From positions 186,001-250,000 of the forward strand of contig NZ_CP019631.1 in assembly GCF_001999245.1 (NCBI RefSeq): DNA of 64,000 bases, written 5' to 3'. The position numbers and the translations under genes are program-made. Below the pieces are notes generated by a model. It was not told the DNA's origin. It saw nothing but the letters and a program-made list of their open reading frames with translations, and made no database searches. Below are positions 1 to 9,811 of the stretch, piece by piece. This DNA comes from Roseibium algicola. Lineage in GTDB: Bacteria > Pseudomonadota > Alphaproteobacteria > Rhizobiales > Stappiaceae. Within the stretch, counting starts at the first letter, position 1. Each line of letters begins with the position of its first letter.

Positions 1-100
1 GTTCCGGCACTACCCGACCCATGTTTCCGATGGCGGAGGCTCCGAAGGAGATATCCGTTACCTGAACACCTGTGTTGCCGATCTGTCTGCGTGCCCTCAT
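1..100 (-). CDS. Aldo/keto reductase, N-terminal fragment (runs off window)
   Basis: Reading the minus strand from an ATG at 100 gives a protein beginning MRARRQIGNTGVQVTDISFG and continuing ASAIGNMGRVVPE before the window ends. A near-N-terminal G-x-T-G-x-x-V-T/S-x-x-x-F-G-x-S/A-x-x-G-N pattern is typical of aldo/keto reductases of the L-fucose or D-threo-aldose 1-dehydrogenase kind, which oxidise free aldoses with NAD(P)+. The ATG overlaps the stop codon of the upstream oxidoreductase gene (ATGA), so the two are probably translationally coupled and work in one sugar pathway. Only about 33 residues are visible, so the subfamily is inferred. Confidence 0.6.
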   Translation of the reverse strand, partial: MRARRQIGNTGVQVTDISFGASAIGNMGRVVPE

Positions 101-1218
101 GCGCTTGCTGCCTCGGCACCAGCCGCCACTGCATCCAGCCGGGGCATCTGAAGTGACGCGTCGGCTTTCCGTGCCCAGGACAGGAAAGATGAAATACGTC
201 GGTCTATCTTTTCCCCGTGGTTCTGTGCGATGTCGGCAAGCTTGTGGTCCAGAAACGGGTTCTTGAACCTGTCGATTGTCGTGGCGGCATAGGCTTCCGC
301 TTCGTTCTTGCGGCCATGAGCCTCGAAGGCAGGGATGACTTCGCGTCGATAGAGATCTGTAAGGTCGGGGCCATAGTCGGGACTGTCAATCAGTTCCCGG
401 ACAAACTGCAGGGACGAACCGCCTGCAGCCAGCCATCGTGACACCAGGTAGGTGTGTCCAAGGTTCAGGATGAAAAGCTTCAGGGTCTCGACCTGTTCCA
501 GATCCTCGACCACCTGCACGCATGGGTGCACGCAGGGCAGAATGAGGCCGGGTTGTTTCTCTATTGCCCAAAGCGCATAGGGTTCGGCGACAGCTCCGGC
601 GGGATCCAGCGGCTCGGAGACGATCCTGTCGACCAGGGAATTCACCCAGGTCACGTTTGAGCGGAGCCAGTCTGCAAATTCAGGCGGGTAAAGAGCTGCA
701 ATGGAAAGGACGAGACCCTTCAGAACATTGCCGTTTTCGGGAATGAGTTCGGCCGGCATGACCTGCACCGGAGCGCCGCCCATGCCGAACCTTTGGAACA
801 GGAACCACGTCAGCTTGGCCGGATAGGACATGTCGATGGAAAAGTCGGTGCTCTTGTCTGCCTCACTTGGCCGATAGCCCGCATCAGCGGTGTTGGAGAG
901 GATAATCCTTGCCTCGCCGGCAACGGCTTTCGCGACCTCGGCCAGGTCTTCCGGCAAGGACAAGGCACGTTTGATGCTGCTGACGGTCTTGCTTGTGTCC
1001 ACCAGGGTGCCGTTGTCGATGCCCTTGATCCGGACTTCGTAGCCGGAAGGGTCTGCAAGCGCCTTCAGGCGATGTGCCCGGGACGCGTCGCCACTGGTTT
1101 GAACCACCGTGATCGGTCCGACGTCCTGCCCTTCGGCAATGGCTTCGGAAATGAATAGATCCGCATGCGCTTGCAGGAAGCGGCTGGTCCCGAATTGAAC
1201 GATCGCTGACGTCGACAT
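97..1218 (-). CDS. Mannitol dehydrogenase family oxidoreductase (tagaturonate/fructuronate reductase-like)
   Basis: The 373-residue protein opens with IVQFGTSRFLQAHADLF, the N-terminal Rossmann signature of the polyol-specific long-chain dehydrogenase family (mannitol dehydrogenase, UxaB, UxuB). The C-terminal helical domain carries the N-x-G-H-T-Y-L segment (ILNLGHTYLVSRW) that holds catalytic residues in this family. Such enzymes interconvert a ketose or keto-uronate and the matching polyol or aldonate with NAD(H). The length is somewhat below classical mannitol dehydrogenases (about 480) and UxaB (about 480), as in a compact subfamily. It lies downstream of the ROK regulator on the same strand and overlaps the aldo/keto reductase start by 4 nt. 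The substrate is not determinable from sequence. Confidence 0.8.
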   Translation of the reverse strand: MSTSAIVQFGTSRFLQAHADLFISEAIAEGQDVGPITVVQTSGDASRAHRLKALADPSGYEVRIKGIDNGTLVDTSKTVSSIKRALSLPEDLAEVAKAVAGEARIILSNTADAGYRPSEADKSTDFSIDMSYPAKLTWFLFQRFGMGGAPVQVMPAELIPENGNVLKGLVLSIAALYPPEFADWLRSNVTWVNSLVDRIVSEPLDPAGAVAEPYALWAIEKQPGLILPCVHPCVQVVEDLEQVETLKLFILNLGHTYLVSRWLAAGGSSLQFVRELIDSPDYGPDLTDLYRREVIPAFEAHGRKNEAEAYAATTIDRFKNPFLDHKLADIAQNHGEKIDRRISSFLSWARKADASLQMPRLDAVAAGAEAASA

Positions 1219-1239
1219 GGCTCTCTCCCGAATGATTTT

Positions 1240-1262
1240 ATGTTTATTATTATTATGAACAT
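1240..1262. promoter_or_regulatory. AT-rich inverted repeat upstream of the oxidoreductase gene
   Basis: ATGTT (1240-1244) and AACAT (1258-1262) bracket an AT-rich core of repeated ATT triplets. The site lies 22 bp before the oxidoreductase start at 1218, between it and the ROK regulator gene, so it is a candidate operator or promoter element. That the ROK protein binds here is inference. Confidence 0.4.
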
Positions 1263-1329
1263 TTTAAATCAAGCAATTTCCGACCGCGGAAAAGATCAGG
1301 CGGTTGTCGGGGGTATAGACATCAGCGGG

Positions 1330-2427
1330 TCAGTTTCCGCTGACCATGAACCTGGAACTGAACGGCAGGCTGGCAGCGCCGATCGCCTTCGGTGCCGGCA
1401 CGATGTTGCCGGCGATTGCCTTGATCTGCGGGGCTGCTGCTTCCAGTTTCCGGCAGATGTCCCGGCAAATGCTTTCAGGCGCATAAGACGACAGGATGAC
1501 TGTTTCGATTTCCACGAATTGGCCAACCCCATGCAGGGAGGCGCGCATCTGGGCAATCAGCCGTTCTTCCCAATCGCTCACCAGAGCACCGTAGTCTGGC
1601 CAGGATCCTGAACGGTCCCAGAGCGGGTCGACTTCCTTGCCCTGTGCCGACAGGTCTCTCTCCAGCGCCGCAATGCCGACATCGAAGCTGACTTCGGAAT
1701 TGCCGTTGTAGATCTGGTGATTGAGGACAAGGCGGCCGTGCAGGTCGGCGCCGAGGTAGAAGAACATATAGTCCGAAAGTGTCTTGGCAGCGCCGAACAT
1801 GCTCTCACCGCTGGCCGCTGCGGTGATGTCGTTCTGGACAAAAACGGCAATGCCGAGCTGTTCCTCGATCTCCGCCTGCAAGGCCTTGAAATAGGCTTCT
1901 TCGTCCATGCCGCCCGACAGTCGGCGGGGCAGGGCAAGACCGACGCCAGCCAGGCGTTCGCGTTCCGCATCCGGCAGCAGCTTAACCGCGCTCGCAATCG
2001 TCTCCAGAAATTCCGAATGGTTGCTGCCATGGGCAAGCTGTGGATTGGGCAAGGTCTTGTGAAAGCGGATCTTGCCGACAAAATCGATGAGAACGATATC
2101 GGTGTGCCGGTTGCCGACGCTGATCCCGATGGAATAGGCCCCTTCAGGGTTGAGGGTCAGCGGCACGGTTGGCGGGCCGACGCGCCCCTTTTGCGCTTCC
2201 CCCTTCGCCACCAGTCCTTCCTGCTCCAGCGACCTGACGAGTACGGACACGGTCTGCGCCGAAAGGCCCGTCTGTTCGCCGATCTCCAGCCGTGTCGTCG
2301 AGGAGTTCTGCAGAAGCAGCGAAAGCACCAGGCGCTCGTTGTAGCTTCGCACACTGACGGCATTCAGGCCTGACGCACGGTCGGCTATGCGCAGCGGATT
2401 GGGCGGAGCAAATCTCATGTCAGGCAT
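1330..2427 (-). CDS. ROK family transcriptional regulator
   Basis: The 365-residue protein has an N-terminal winged helix-turn-helix (about residues 25-85, with TRLEIGEQTGLSAQTVSVL as the helix-turn-helix) followed by a sugar-kinase-like ROK domain that starts near IGISVGNRHTDIVLIDF. This is the NagC/XylR-type repressor architecture. The usual zinc motif CxCGxxGCxE of the ROK domain is not visible, so this is a divergent member. It sits among sugar genes: downstream of an SGNH esterase gene and upstream of the mannitol-dehydrogenase-type gene on the same strand, with an ABC transporter operon on the other strand. It probably represses this locus until the imported sugar binds; the ligand is unknown. 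Confidence 0.85.
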   Translation of the reverse strand: MPDMRFAPPNPLRIADRASGLNAVSVRSYNERLVLSLLLQNSSTTRLEIGEQTGLSAQTVSVLVRSLEQEGLVAKGEAQKGRVGPPTVPLTLNPEGAYSIGISVGNRHTDIVLIDFVGKIRFHKTLPNPQLAHGSNHSEFLETIASAVKLLPDAERERLAGVGLALPRRLSGGMDEEAYFKALQAEIEEQLGIAVFVQNDITAAASGESMFGAAKTLSDYMFFYLGADLHGRLVLNHQIYNGNSEVSFDVGIAALERDLSAQGKEVDPLWDRSGSWPDYGALVSDWEERLIAQMRASLHGVGQFVEIETVILSSYAPESICRDICRKLEAAAPQIKAIAGNIVPAPKAIGAASLPFSSRFMVSGN

Positions 2428-2487
2428 GGAAGGCCCTCCGTTGCCGTGCCGGATAAATTCCTGCCGGCAGCTGTGCGCGCAGCGAAC

Positions 2488-3129
2488 TCATTTCCACCCG
2501 ATCGCCTCCACTTCCCGCGCCAGGGCGACACCGAGATTCTCATGTGCCTGAGCATTGATGTGGAACCCGTCCAGCGGATCACAGGTCGAGACGGACCCCG
2601 CGTCGAAGAAATGCACCTCAAGCGAATCCGACATGATCTCGAACTGAAGGGCAAGTTCATGGGACTTCTGCTGGGCGGACTTGAAGATGTTCTCCCATTC
2701 CTTGATGTCGTCCAGCATCGGCGGCGGCGAGACCACCATGATCTCGGGCACCGTTCCGTCAGGGCCGGGCGAGAGTTCCTTGATGTCGTGGATCAGGCAG
2801 CCGATGCCCATTGCCACTTCCGACGCCGGCTGGCCGAACCGGGCCTTCAGGTCGTTCGTGCCCAGCATTATGATGACAAGGTCCAGAGGAGCATGGCTCA
2901 TGAGGCAGGGTCGCAGATAGGTGCGGCCATTCTTCAGCGCGCCTTCGATGGGGTCGTCATGCACCGTTGTCCGACCACTGAGGCCTTCCTCGATGATGTG
3001 CCAGCCCTTGCCGAGTTCACGCGCAAGCACACCCGGCCACCGCTGCAGCAGAGTGTAGCGATCCAGTGGTGTCCCCCCTGGAATTTGTCCGTGCGTGTTC
3101 GAGTCGCCGTAACACAAGATCGTGCGCAT
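2488..3129 (-). CDS. SGNH/GDSL-type hydrolase (esterase)
   Basis: The 213-residue protein shows the SGNH hydrolase blocks in order: block I CYGDSNTHG with the nucleophilic Ser near residue 9, block III LGTNDL in the middle, and block V DGFHI with Asp and His near the C-terminus. There is no signal peptide, so it acts in the cytoplasm. The family hydrolyses acyl or acetyl esters, often on sugars. It resembles the second SGNH enzyme at 8149-8829 (both share RW-G at the same spot and the segment HIIEEGLSGRTT/RIIEEGLSARTT), and the pair flanks one ABC transporter operon. This suggests deacylation of an imported esterified sugar, which is inference. Confidence 0.82.
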   Translation of the reverse strand: MRTILCYGDSNTHGQIPGGTPLDRYTLLQRWPGVLARELGKGWHIIEEGLSGRTTVHDDPIEGALKNGRTYLRPCLMSHAPLDLVIIMLGTNDLKARFGQPASEVAMGIGCLIHDIKELSPGPDGTVPEIMVVSPPPMLDDIKEWENIFKSAQQKSHELALQFEIMSDSLEVHFFDAGSVSTCDPLDGFHINAQAHENLGVALAREVEAIGWK

Positions 3130-3506
3130 GCTGGCAGCGTCCTGATTTAGTTATTGAAAACAGTCGGTTGTCCCGAAGGTTGGCCGAAACCTCTGTTGCC
3201 ATACATTGCATCGCTCGCGGGATCTGACAAGCTTTCCAATTAATCATTCAATATGAATAACTATTGACAGGCAAGTCCTGCCGTGATTTTTAACGGACCT
3301 GGGAGGAGGTCCCACCCATCGCAGTTGCGTTCACCCGCCGCCGGAATGCGTTTCGGCGAACGGCATCGCCTTGTCTGCCGGCCGGCACCCGTTGTCGCTG
3401 CCGGAACGGCTGACCTGTGCGTAAAGGAAGGCTGTTCGCCGAGGTCAGGCGCTCGGCAGTCTTCCTGCAAGCAGATCAAAGGCCTGACCTTGGAGGAGGA
3501 ATTTCG
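3130..3506. promoter_or_regulatory. Divergent intergenic region with a short palindrome and a -35-like hexamer
   Basis: This 377 bp gap separates the minus-strand esterase/ROK operon from the plus-strand transporter operon and must hold both promoters. A perfect inverted repeat ATTCA-ATA-TGAAT lies at 3246-3258 and a TTGACA hexamer at 3264-3269. No convincing -10 box follows at the ideal distance. A strong Shine-Dalgarno sequence (GGAGGAGG) lies at 3492-3499, just before the binding-protein start. No gene is supported in the gap. Confidence 0.45.
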
Positions 3507-4580
3507 ATGACATATTTCAAACCTGCCACGCTGGCGGGCTGTCTGGCGGTCGCCATCTCGTCATACCCTGCATTCGCGGAAGACACGTTTCTGATGGATG
3601 GCGTTACGGCCAGGGAAGGCGACAATCCGGTTGTCGAAGCGGGCAAATACAAGAAGGATTGCCCCTGGACCATCGGCATGAGCCACTTTGGGGTGAACGC
3701 CAATACATGGACCGTTCAGGTGGCACATGAGTCCGAAGCGGCTGCTGCCAAGAACGACTGCATCACCAAATTCATCCTGCTCGACGCCGGTTTCGACCAG
3801 AAAAAGCAGGTGGCCGATATCGAGGATCTGGTTGCACAGAACGTCGATGCGATCATCGTCCAGCCTGTGACGTCAACGTCTGCTGATGCGTCGATCGCCA
3901 AGGCCGTGGCAGCCGGCATTCCGGTTGTCCTGCACACCGGCCGTATCGAGAGCGATGCCTATACGACCGAGATCCAGGGCGGCGCCGAACACTTCGGCAA
4001 GGTGATGGGCGACTGGCTTGTCAACGAGGTTGGCACCGACGGCAAAATCTGGGTTCTGCGCGGTCTCGCCGGACACCCGGAAGACACCAACCGTTACAAC
4101 GGCTTGCTGCAGTCTCTTGAAGGCACGAATGTCGAAGTCATCGCCGAGGAACATGGCGACTGGCAGTACGACAAGGCCAAGAACCTGTGTGAGACGCTTT
4201 ATCTGAACAACCCGTCTGTCGACGGCATCTGGTCTTCCGGTGCCGACATGACCCGTGCCTGTGTTGACGTGTTCAAGCAGTTCGGCGCTGAAATTCCGCC
4301 GATTTCCGGCGAAGGCAACAACGGCTTTTTCGGTCAGTGGATCCGGGACGGATTTAAATCCGTGTCTGCGGAATACGCGCCTGCCCAGGGGGCTGCCGGT
4401 GTGCGTGCTGCTGTCGCCCTGCTGGAAGGCAAGGAGCTGAAGAAGCACTACGACTACAACCCGGCAGGCTGGGACGTCGACAAGGCCAAGCAATATTACC
4501 GCGAGGACCTGTCCGCCAACGTCTGGTGGCCAACCGAGCTGCCGGAGGAAAAGCTGCAGGAGCTTTACGGCAAGAAATAG
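3507..4580 (+). CDS. Sugar ABC transporter periplasmic binding protein
   Basis: The ATG at 3507 is preceded by GGAGGAGGAATTTCG and gives 357 residues with a clear Sec signal peptide (hydrophobic LAGCLAVAISSYPAFA, cleavage likely after AFA near residue 25). The mature part has the ribose/galactose-type periplasmic binding fold: a VDAIIVQPVTS segment, a VVLHTGR hinge strand and repeated SGEG/DG-type ligand-region motifs. The frame stays open further upstream but that part lacks a ribosome site and a signal peptide. It delivers a sugar to the membrane complex encoded directly downstream. The specific sugar is not recognised. Confidence 0.88.
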   Translation: MTYFKPATLAGCLAVAISSYPAFAEDTFLMDGVTAREGDNPVVEAGKYKKDCPWTIGMSHFGVNANTWTVQVAHESEAAAAKNDCITKFILLDAGFDQKKQVADIEDLVAQNVDAIIVQPVTSTSADASIAKAVAAGIPVVLHTGRIESDAYTTEIQGGAEHFGKVMGDWLVNEVGTDGKIWVLRGLAGHPEDTNRYNGLLQSLEGTNVEVIAEEHGDWQYDKAKNLCETLYLNNPSVDGIWSSGADMTRACVDVFKQFGAEIPPISGEGNNGFFGQWIRDGFKSVSAEYAPAQGAAGVRAAVALLEGKELKKHYDYNPAGWDVDKAKQYYREDLSANVWWPTELPEEKLQELYGKK

Positions 4581-4601
4581 CCTCCTCCCGAGGCCGGACG
4601 G

Positions 4602-4634
4602 CCAGCCGGTGCTGCAGTTCCGCGCACCGGCTGG
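4602..4634 (+). terminator. Stem-loop after the binding-protein gene
   Basis: An 11-bp perfect stem (CCAGCCGGTGC at 4602-4612 with GCACCGGCTGG at 4624-4634) and an 11-nt loop lie between the binding protein and ATPase genes. No T-run follows. It probably protects the upstream mRNA or partly terminates, so that more binding protein than membrane subunits is made. Confidence 0.55.
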
Positions 4635-4678
4635 TCACCGACAGCAAAGATCCAGAATATGATCCGGGGGAGAAGGCA

Positions 4679-6172
<1,494 letters not shown>

Positions 6173-6197
6173 CCCTGCCCACAAGATTGAAGTGATC

Positions 6198-7160
6198 ATG
6201 ACACAAGCATTTCTCGCGAGATTGACGCAGCCGAAAGGCCGGCAGGGTTTGTGGATGCTACCCTTGCTGATCGCCATCGCCATCAGCATTTATCTCGGCC
6301 TTCGCACAGACCAGTTCCTCGGTTCTGAAAACCTCTTCAACCTGATTGCCCAGGCGATGCCGCTGGTCATCACGGCCATTGGCCAGATGTTTGTGGTCGT
6401 GGTGGGCGGCCTCGATCTGTCGGTGGGTTCCCTCATCAGCTTCACGACGGCCATTCTGGCGCTTGATGCGCCGGGCTACGTGACGATACCGGCGGTTTTC
6501 CTGTTCGCCGTATTGGTTGGCCTCAGCAACGGCCTTGTGATCACCCGGCTGAATGTCCACCCGATCATCGCAACGCTGGCTATGCAGTATGTCATTCTGG
6601 GCATCACGCGCATCCTGCGTCCGGTTTCCGGAGGCACCGTGCCCGATATCGTCATCCAGTCGGTCGGCGGCACGTTTCTCGGAGTGCCGATGCCGGTGTT
6701 CTGGGGTGTCGCGGTGGTTCTGGTGGCCTGGAAACTGCTGCATGGATCGCGCTTCGGCCTGCATCTGTTTGCGATCGGCGGCGGAGTTGCAAACGGCACG
6801 CCGGATGCTGCGCGCAATTTCGGCGTTCCGGATCGTCGCAACATCCTGCTCGCCTATGTCGCCTGTTCGTGTTTTGCGGCCCTTGCCGGTGTCTTCCTGG
6901 CCGGCCGGATTGTTTCGGGCGATCCCAATGTCGGTCTCTTGTTCGAACTGGATGCGATTACCGCCGTCGCCGTCGGCGGAACACAGCTCTCCGGCGGTAT
7001 CGGCAGCCTGCAAGGCACGGTGATCGGGGCACTGGTCCTGGCGCTCCTGTCCAACGGCATGAACCTCACCAACGTGTCGCCCTTCATCCAGACCGCGATC
7101 AAGGGCGGTCTCCTGCTCCTGGTCGTGGGGCTCCAGACCCGCAAGAAGATAGGGCTTTGA
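6198..7160 (+). CDS. Sugar ABC transporter permease (RbsC family), first subunit
   Basis: The 320-residue hydrophobic protein has about eight to ten membrane segments and the family signature VVVGGLDLSVGSL near residue 70. The ATG at 6198 is chosen because GAAG at 6189-6192 fits as its ribosome site; a GTG at 6192 is an alternative start that adds two residues. It follows the ATPase gene by 25 bp and is followed by a second permease after 2 bp, so the channel is probably a heterodimer. Confidence 0.88.
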   Translation: MTQAFLARLTQPKGRQGLWMLPLLIAIAISIYLGLRTDQFLGSENLFNLIAQAMPLVITAIGQMFVVVVGGLDLSVGSLISFTTAILALDAPGYVTIPAVFLFAVLVGLSNGLVITRLNVHPIIATLAMQYVILGITRILRPVSGGTVPDIVIQSVGGTFLGVPMPVFWGVAVVLVAWKLLHGSRFGLHLFAIGGGVANGTPDAARNFGVPDRRNILLAYVACSCFAALAGVFLAGRIVSGDPNVGLLFELDAITAVAVGGTQLSGGIGSLQGTVIGALVLALLSNGMNLTNVSPFIQTAIKGGLLLLVVGLQTRKKIGL

Positions 7161-7162
7161 TC

Positions 7163-8119
7163 ATGTCTGCGATCGTGAAGCATCCTTTCCTGCAGCGCCT
7201 GCTGCGTGTTCCGCCGGCGTACTACGTGTTCGCCATCCTGCTGATCACGCTCTGGATTGCCAGGCCGCACATGCTCAACGCCAATATCATGGGCATCTTC
7301 ATTCGCCAGGTGGCGCCGCTCGGCGTGCTGGTACTGGCGCAGTTGCTGGTGATGCGCGTGAAGAGCATCGACCTTTCCGGCGGTGGCATCATCCTGTTGG
7401 TCAACTACTTCATTTCCTCGGGTATCTTTCCCGGGGCGTCGATGCCGTTCTTCATCGGGCTCAGTCTGGCAACCGGTACCGCGATCGGTCTCTTCAACGG
7501 CTGGATGATTGGCAAGCGCCGGGTTTCTGCGGTTATCGTCACACTGGCGGTCAGCATCATCCTGGTCGGGTTCGTGCAGTATCTTTCAAGCGGCAAACCA
7601 CCGGGCGACGTGCCGTCCTACCTGAACGACATCTACAACATCAAATGGGGCCCGGCCCCGGTTCCGGTGCTGTTCTGGTTCGCCCTGACCGTGGTGATGG
7701 CGTTGTTTCTCTCAAAGACGGTATTCGGCAGATATGTCACTTCGGTCGGCGAGAACCCGGAAGCCGCACATTTTTCAGGGGTACCGGTCGAGCGGACCGT
7801 CATTCTTGCCCACACGCTGGCCGGTTTCATCGCAGCTGTTGCAGCCCTGGTGCAAACCGCCTCCATCGCGGTTGGCAGTGTCCGGGTTGGGCTCGATCTG
7901 CCTATCCTGGCAGTGGCTGCAACCATTCTCGGCGGGGTCGTCTTCGGCCGGGGTGAAGGCGGTGTCTGGGGCCCGTTCTTCGGTGTCCTGTCCTTCGCCC
8001 TCTTGTTCGTGGTGATGACCACCTTCGGCATCGATGACCCGGGCAAGCTCATTGCCCAGGGGCTGATCATCCTGCTCGCCGCCATCTTCTACGGCATCAG
8101 AACGTCCAGATCCAATTGA
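7163..8119 (+). CDS. Sugar ABC transporter permease (RbsC family), second subunit
   Basis: Starting at ATG 7163, two bases after the stop of the first permease, the protein has 318 residues with many hydrophobic segments and the equivalent loop VKSIDLSGGGIIL. The C-terminal part contains AVAATILGGVVFGRGEGG, matching the conserved G-rich loop of RbsC-type permeases (AVGGTQLSGGIG in the partner at 6198-7160). The open frame upstream overlaps the first permease gene and is a shadow. It pairs with the first permease to form the membrane channel of the importer. Confidence 0.88.
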   Translation: MSAIVKHPFLQRLLRVPPAYYVFAILLITLWIARPHMLNANIMGIFIRQVAPLGVLVLAQLLVMRVKSIDLSGGGIILLVNYFISSGIFPGASMPFFIGLSLATGTAIGLFNGWMIGKRRVSAVIVTLAVSIILVGFVQYLSSGKPPGDVPSYLNDIYNIKWGPAPVPVLFWFALTVVMALFLSKTVFGRYVTSVGENPEAAHFSGVPVERTVILAHTLAGFIAAVAALVQTASIAVGSVRVGLDLPILAVAATILGGVVFGRGEGGVWGPFFGVLSFALLFVVMTTFGIDDPGKLIAQGLIILLAAIFYGIRTSRSN

Positions 8120-8148
8120 GCCTTTCCGTAAAATTTGAGGAGGAAACA

Positions 8149-8829
8149 ATGGCAAACGAAAAGTCGATACTTTGCTTTGGGGATTCGCTGACCTGGGGCT
8201 GGATCCCCGTCGTCGAAGGCGCCCCGACAATGCGCTACCCTTATGAACAGCGCTGGACGGGGGCAATGGCCGCCGAGCTGGGCGAAGGGTACCGGATTAT
8301 CGAAGAAGGCCTCAGTGCCCGCACGACGAGCGCCGATGATCCCAACGATCCCCGTCTGAACGGCAGCCAGTACCTGCCGTCGGCCCTGGCCAGCCATTTG
8401 CCGCTGGATCTGGCGATCATCCTTCTGGGAACCAACGACACCAAGCCGTTCTTCAATCGCACGCCCTATGACATTGCCTATGGCATGTCGAAGCTGGTCG
8501 GGCAGGTGCTGACAAGTGGTGGCGGCATCGGCACGCCTTATCCAGCGCCAAAGTGCCTTGTCGTTGCACCGCCGCCCCTGACGCCTATGCCGCATCCCTA
8601 TTTCCAGGGCATGTTTGGCGGGGCCCATGAAAAGTCGGCGGCGCTGGCCGAGCAATACCGGAACATGGCCGATTTCATGAAGGTCGATTTCCTCAGCGCA
8701 GCGGACCACATCACCACGGACGGCTGCGACGGCATTCATTTCACGGCCCAGAACAACATCGACCTGGGCAAGGCCATTGCCGGTAAGGTTCGTGAGATCC
8801 TGGACCGGCAGCAGGCAGAAGCGGCTTGA
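8149..8829 (+). CDS. SGNH/GDSL-type hydrolase (esterase), second copy
   Basis: From ATG 8149 with ribosome site GAGGAGG the protein has 226 residues. Block I CFGDSLTWG, block III LLGTNDTKP and block V DGIHF with its Asp/His pair are present, and there is no signal peptide. It is the last gene of the transporter operon, 29 bp after the second permease. It is visibly related to the 213-residue enzyme at 2488-3129. The role is probably ester hydrolysis on the imported carbohydrate inside the cell. The substrate is unknown. Confidence 0.84.
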   Translation: MANEKSILCFGDSLTWGWIPVVEGAPTMRYPYEQRWTGAMAAELGEGYRIIEEGLSARTTSADDPNDPRLNGSQYLPSALASHLPLDLAIILLGTNDTKPFFNRTPYDIAYGMSKLVGQVLTSGGGIGTPYPAPKCLVVAPPPLTPMPHPYFQGMFGGAHEKSAALAEQYRNMADFMKVDFLSAADHITTDGCDGIHFTAQNNIDLGKAIAGKVREILDRQQAEAA

Positions 8830-9181
8830 TACTCCTGGTTCAGACCTGACAACTCTCCTTGCCGCCCGCCAGTGTAGCCAAAGCATGTGCGGGCGGCTTG
8901 ACTTTGCATGAAATTCTTCGCAACTATCCCGTCATGAACAAAGCCGCCGCGACCAGCTACAAACGAGATTTCAGAGCTATCCCCAAAGCGGGAGAGTAGC
9001 CCCCGGCTCGGCTGTCATGCGCCCCGAGCCTCGGGGTAAACACTTGAGATGATGCAACAGGAACCGGTCCTGCCGGTCGAAATCATCGAAGCGCACAAAT
9101 CACCACATCTTGAGACTTAACTCCGCCGTCCGGACGTGATCCGTCCATTGGTGCCTGAAGGCACCCGGCAAGGGGGACTTT
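8830..9181. other. Intergenic region between esterase and Rnk-like gene
   Basis: This 352 bp gap carries a terminator-like hairpin at its start (8861-8897) and a GC-rich inverted repeat CCCCGAG/CTCGGGG at 9022-9036. The Rnk-like gene has a GGGGGAC ribosome site at its end. No coding or RNA gene could be supported. Confidence 0.4.
8861..8897 (+). terminator. Hairpin downstream of the transporter operon
   Basis: GCCGCCCGC (8861-8869) pairs perfectly with GCGGGCGGC (8889-8897) across a 19-nt loop, 31 bp after the esterase stop codon. A weak T-containing tract (TTGACTTTG) follows. It is plausible as the operon terminator. Confidence 0.5.
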
Positions 9182-9628
9182 ATGCGCGAACCGACTGATT
9201 TTGCTTCGAAGCCTGACATCGTCATCGGCACAACCGACTATGAACGGCTGGAAGGCCTCGCTTCCTCGTTTGAAACACGATTGCCAAGTGTCACGGAGGA
9301 TCTCCTGACCGAATTGAGCCGGGCCAGACTCGTCCCAGACGGGGCGTTGCCTGCCGATAGTGTGAGAATGGGTTCCGTCGTCCGGTTCCGAACCGACGCT
9401 ACGGACGAAAAGACCCTGCAGCTGGTCTTTCCGGGCGACGCGGATATCGCAAACGGCAGGATTTCCATCCTGACACCCATCGGCACCGCCCTCATTGGCC
9501 TTTCCGCGGGTCAGTCGATCACCTGGTGTGCAAACGACGGACGCCGGCATCGCCTAACCGTCGTGTCGGTCAGCCAGCCGCCGCTCGTCGGTGGAGGTTT
9601 GGAGCTGCAGTGCCTGGATCGCGGTTAG
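9182..9628 (+). CDS. rnk: Rnk-like nucleoside diphosphate kinase regulator (GreA/GreB C-terminal domain)
   Basis: The 148-residue protein has a short N-terminal helical part (residues 20-60, YERLEGLASSFETR) followed by the FKBP-like C-terminal domain of GreA/GreB (residues 60-148), including the conserved ILTPIGTALIGLSAGQSI stretch. This is the Rnk layout. Rnk binds RNA polymerase near the secondary channel in E. coli and influences nucleotide pools. A GGGGGAC ribosome site lies just before the ATG. A second Rnk-like gene follows 183 bp later, with the same first four residues (MREP). Confidence 0.8.
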   Translation: MREPTDFASKPDIVIGTTDYERLEGLASSFETRLPSVTEDLLTELSRARLVPDGALPADSVRMGSVVRFRTDATDEKTLQLVFPGDADIANGRISILTPIGTALIGLSAGQSITWCANDGRRHRLTVVSVSQPPLVGGGLELQCLDRG

Positions 9629-9703
9629 TCATGACTTCCGGCTCGCCGTTTCACAAACCCCGTTTCCTGGATCACGCAGGCAGTCTTCTCGCAGGAACTT
9701 AGC

Positions 9704-9742
9704 CCCTGCCGGTCTCTCGCACCCGAGACGGCCGGACAGGGG
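9704..9742 (+). terminator. Hairpin between the two Rnk-like genes
   Basis: CCCCTG (9704-9709) pairs with CAGGGG (9737-9742), and inner CCGG and GTCTC/GAGAC arms extend the stem. No T-run follows. It may terminate the first Rnk transcript or act in the leader of the second gene. Confidence 0.35.
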
Positions 9743-9811
9743 GAACAGTCTTGAAGCTGAAACCAGTTCCAACACCGGCCTTCGCCAAAGCGGGGCCGAA
9801 GGAGACACCGC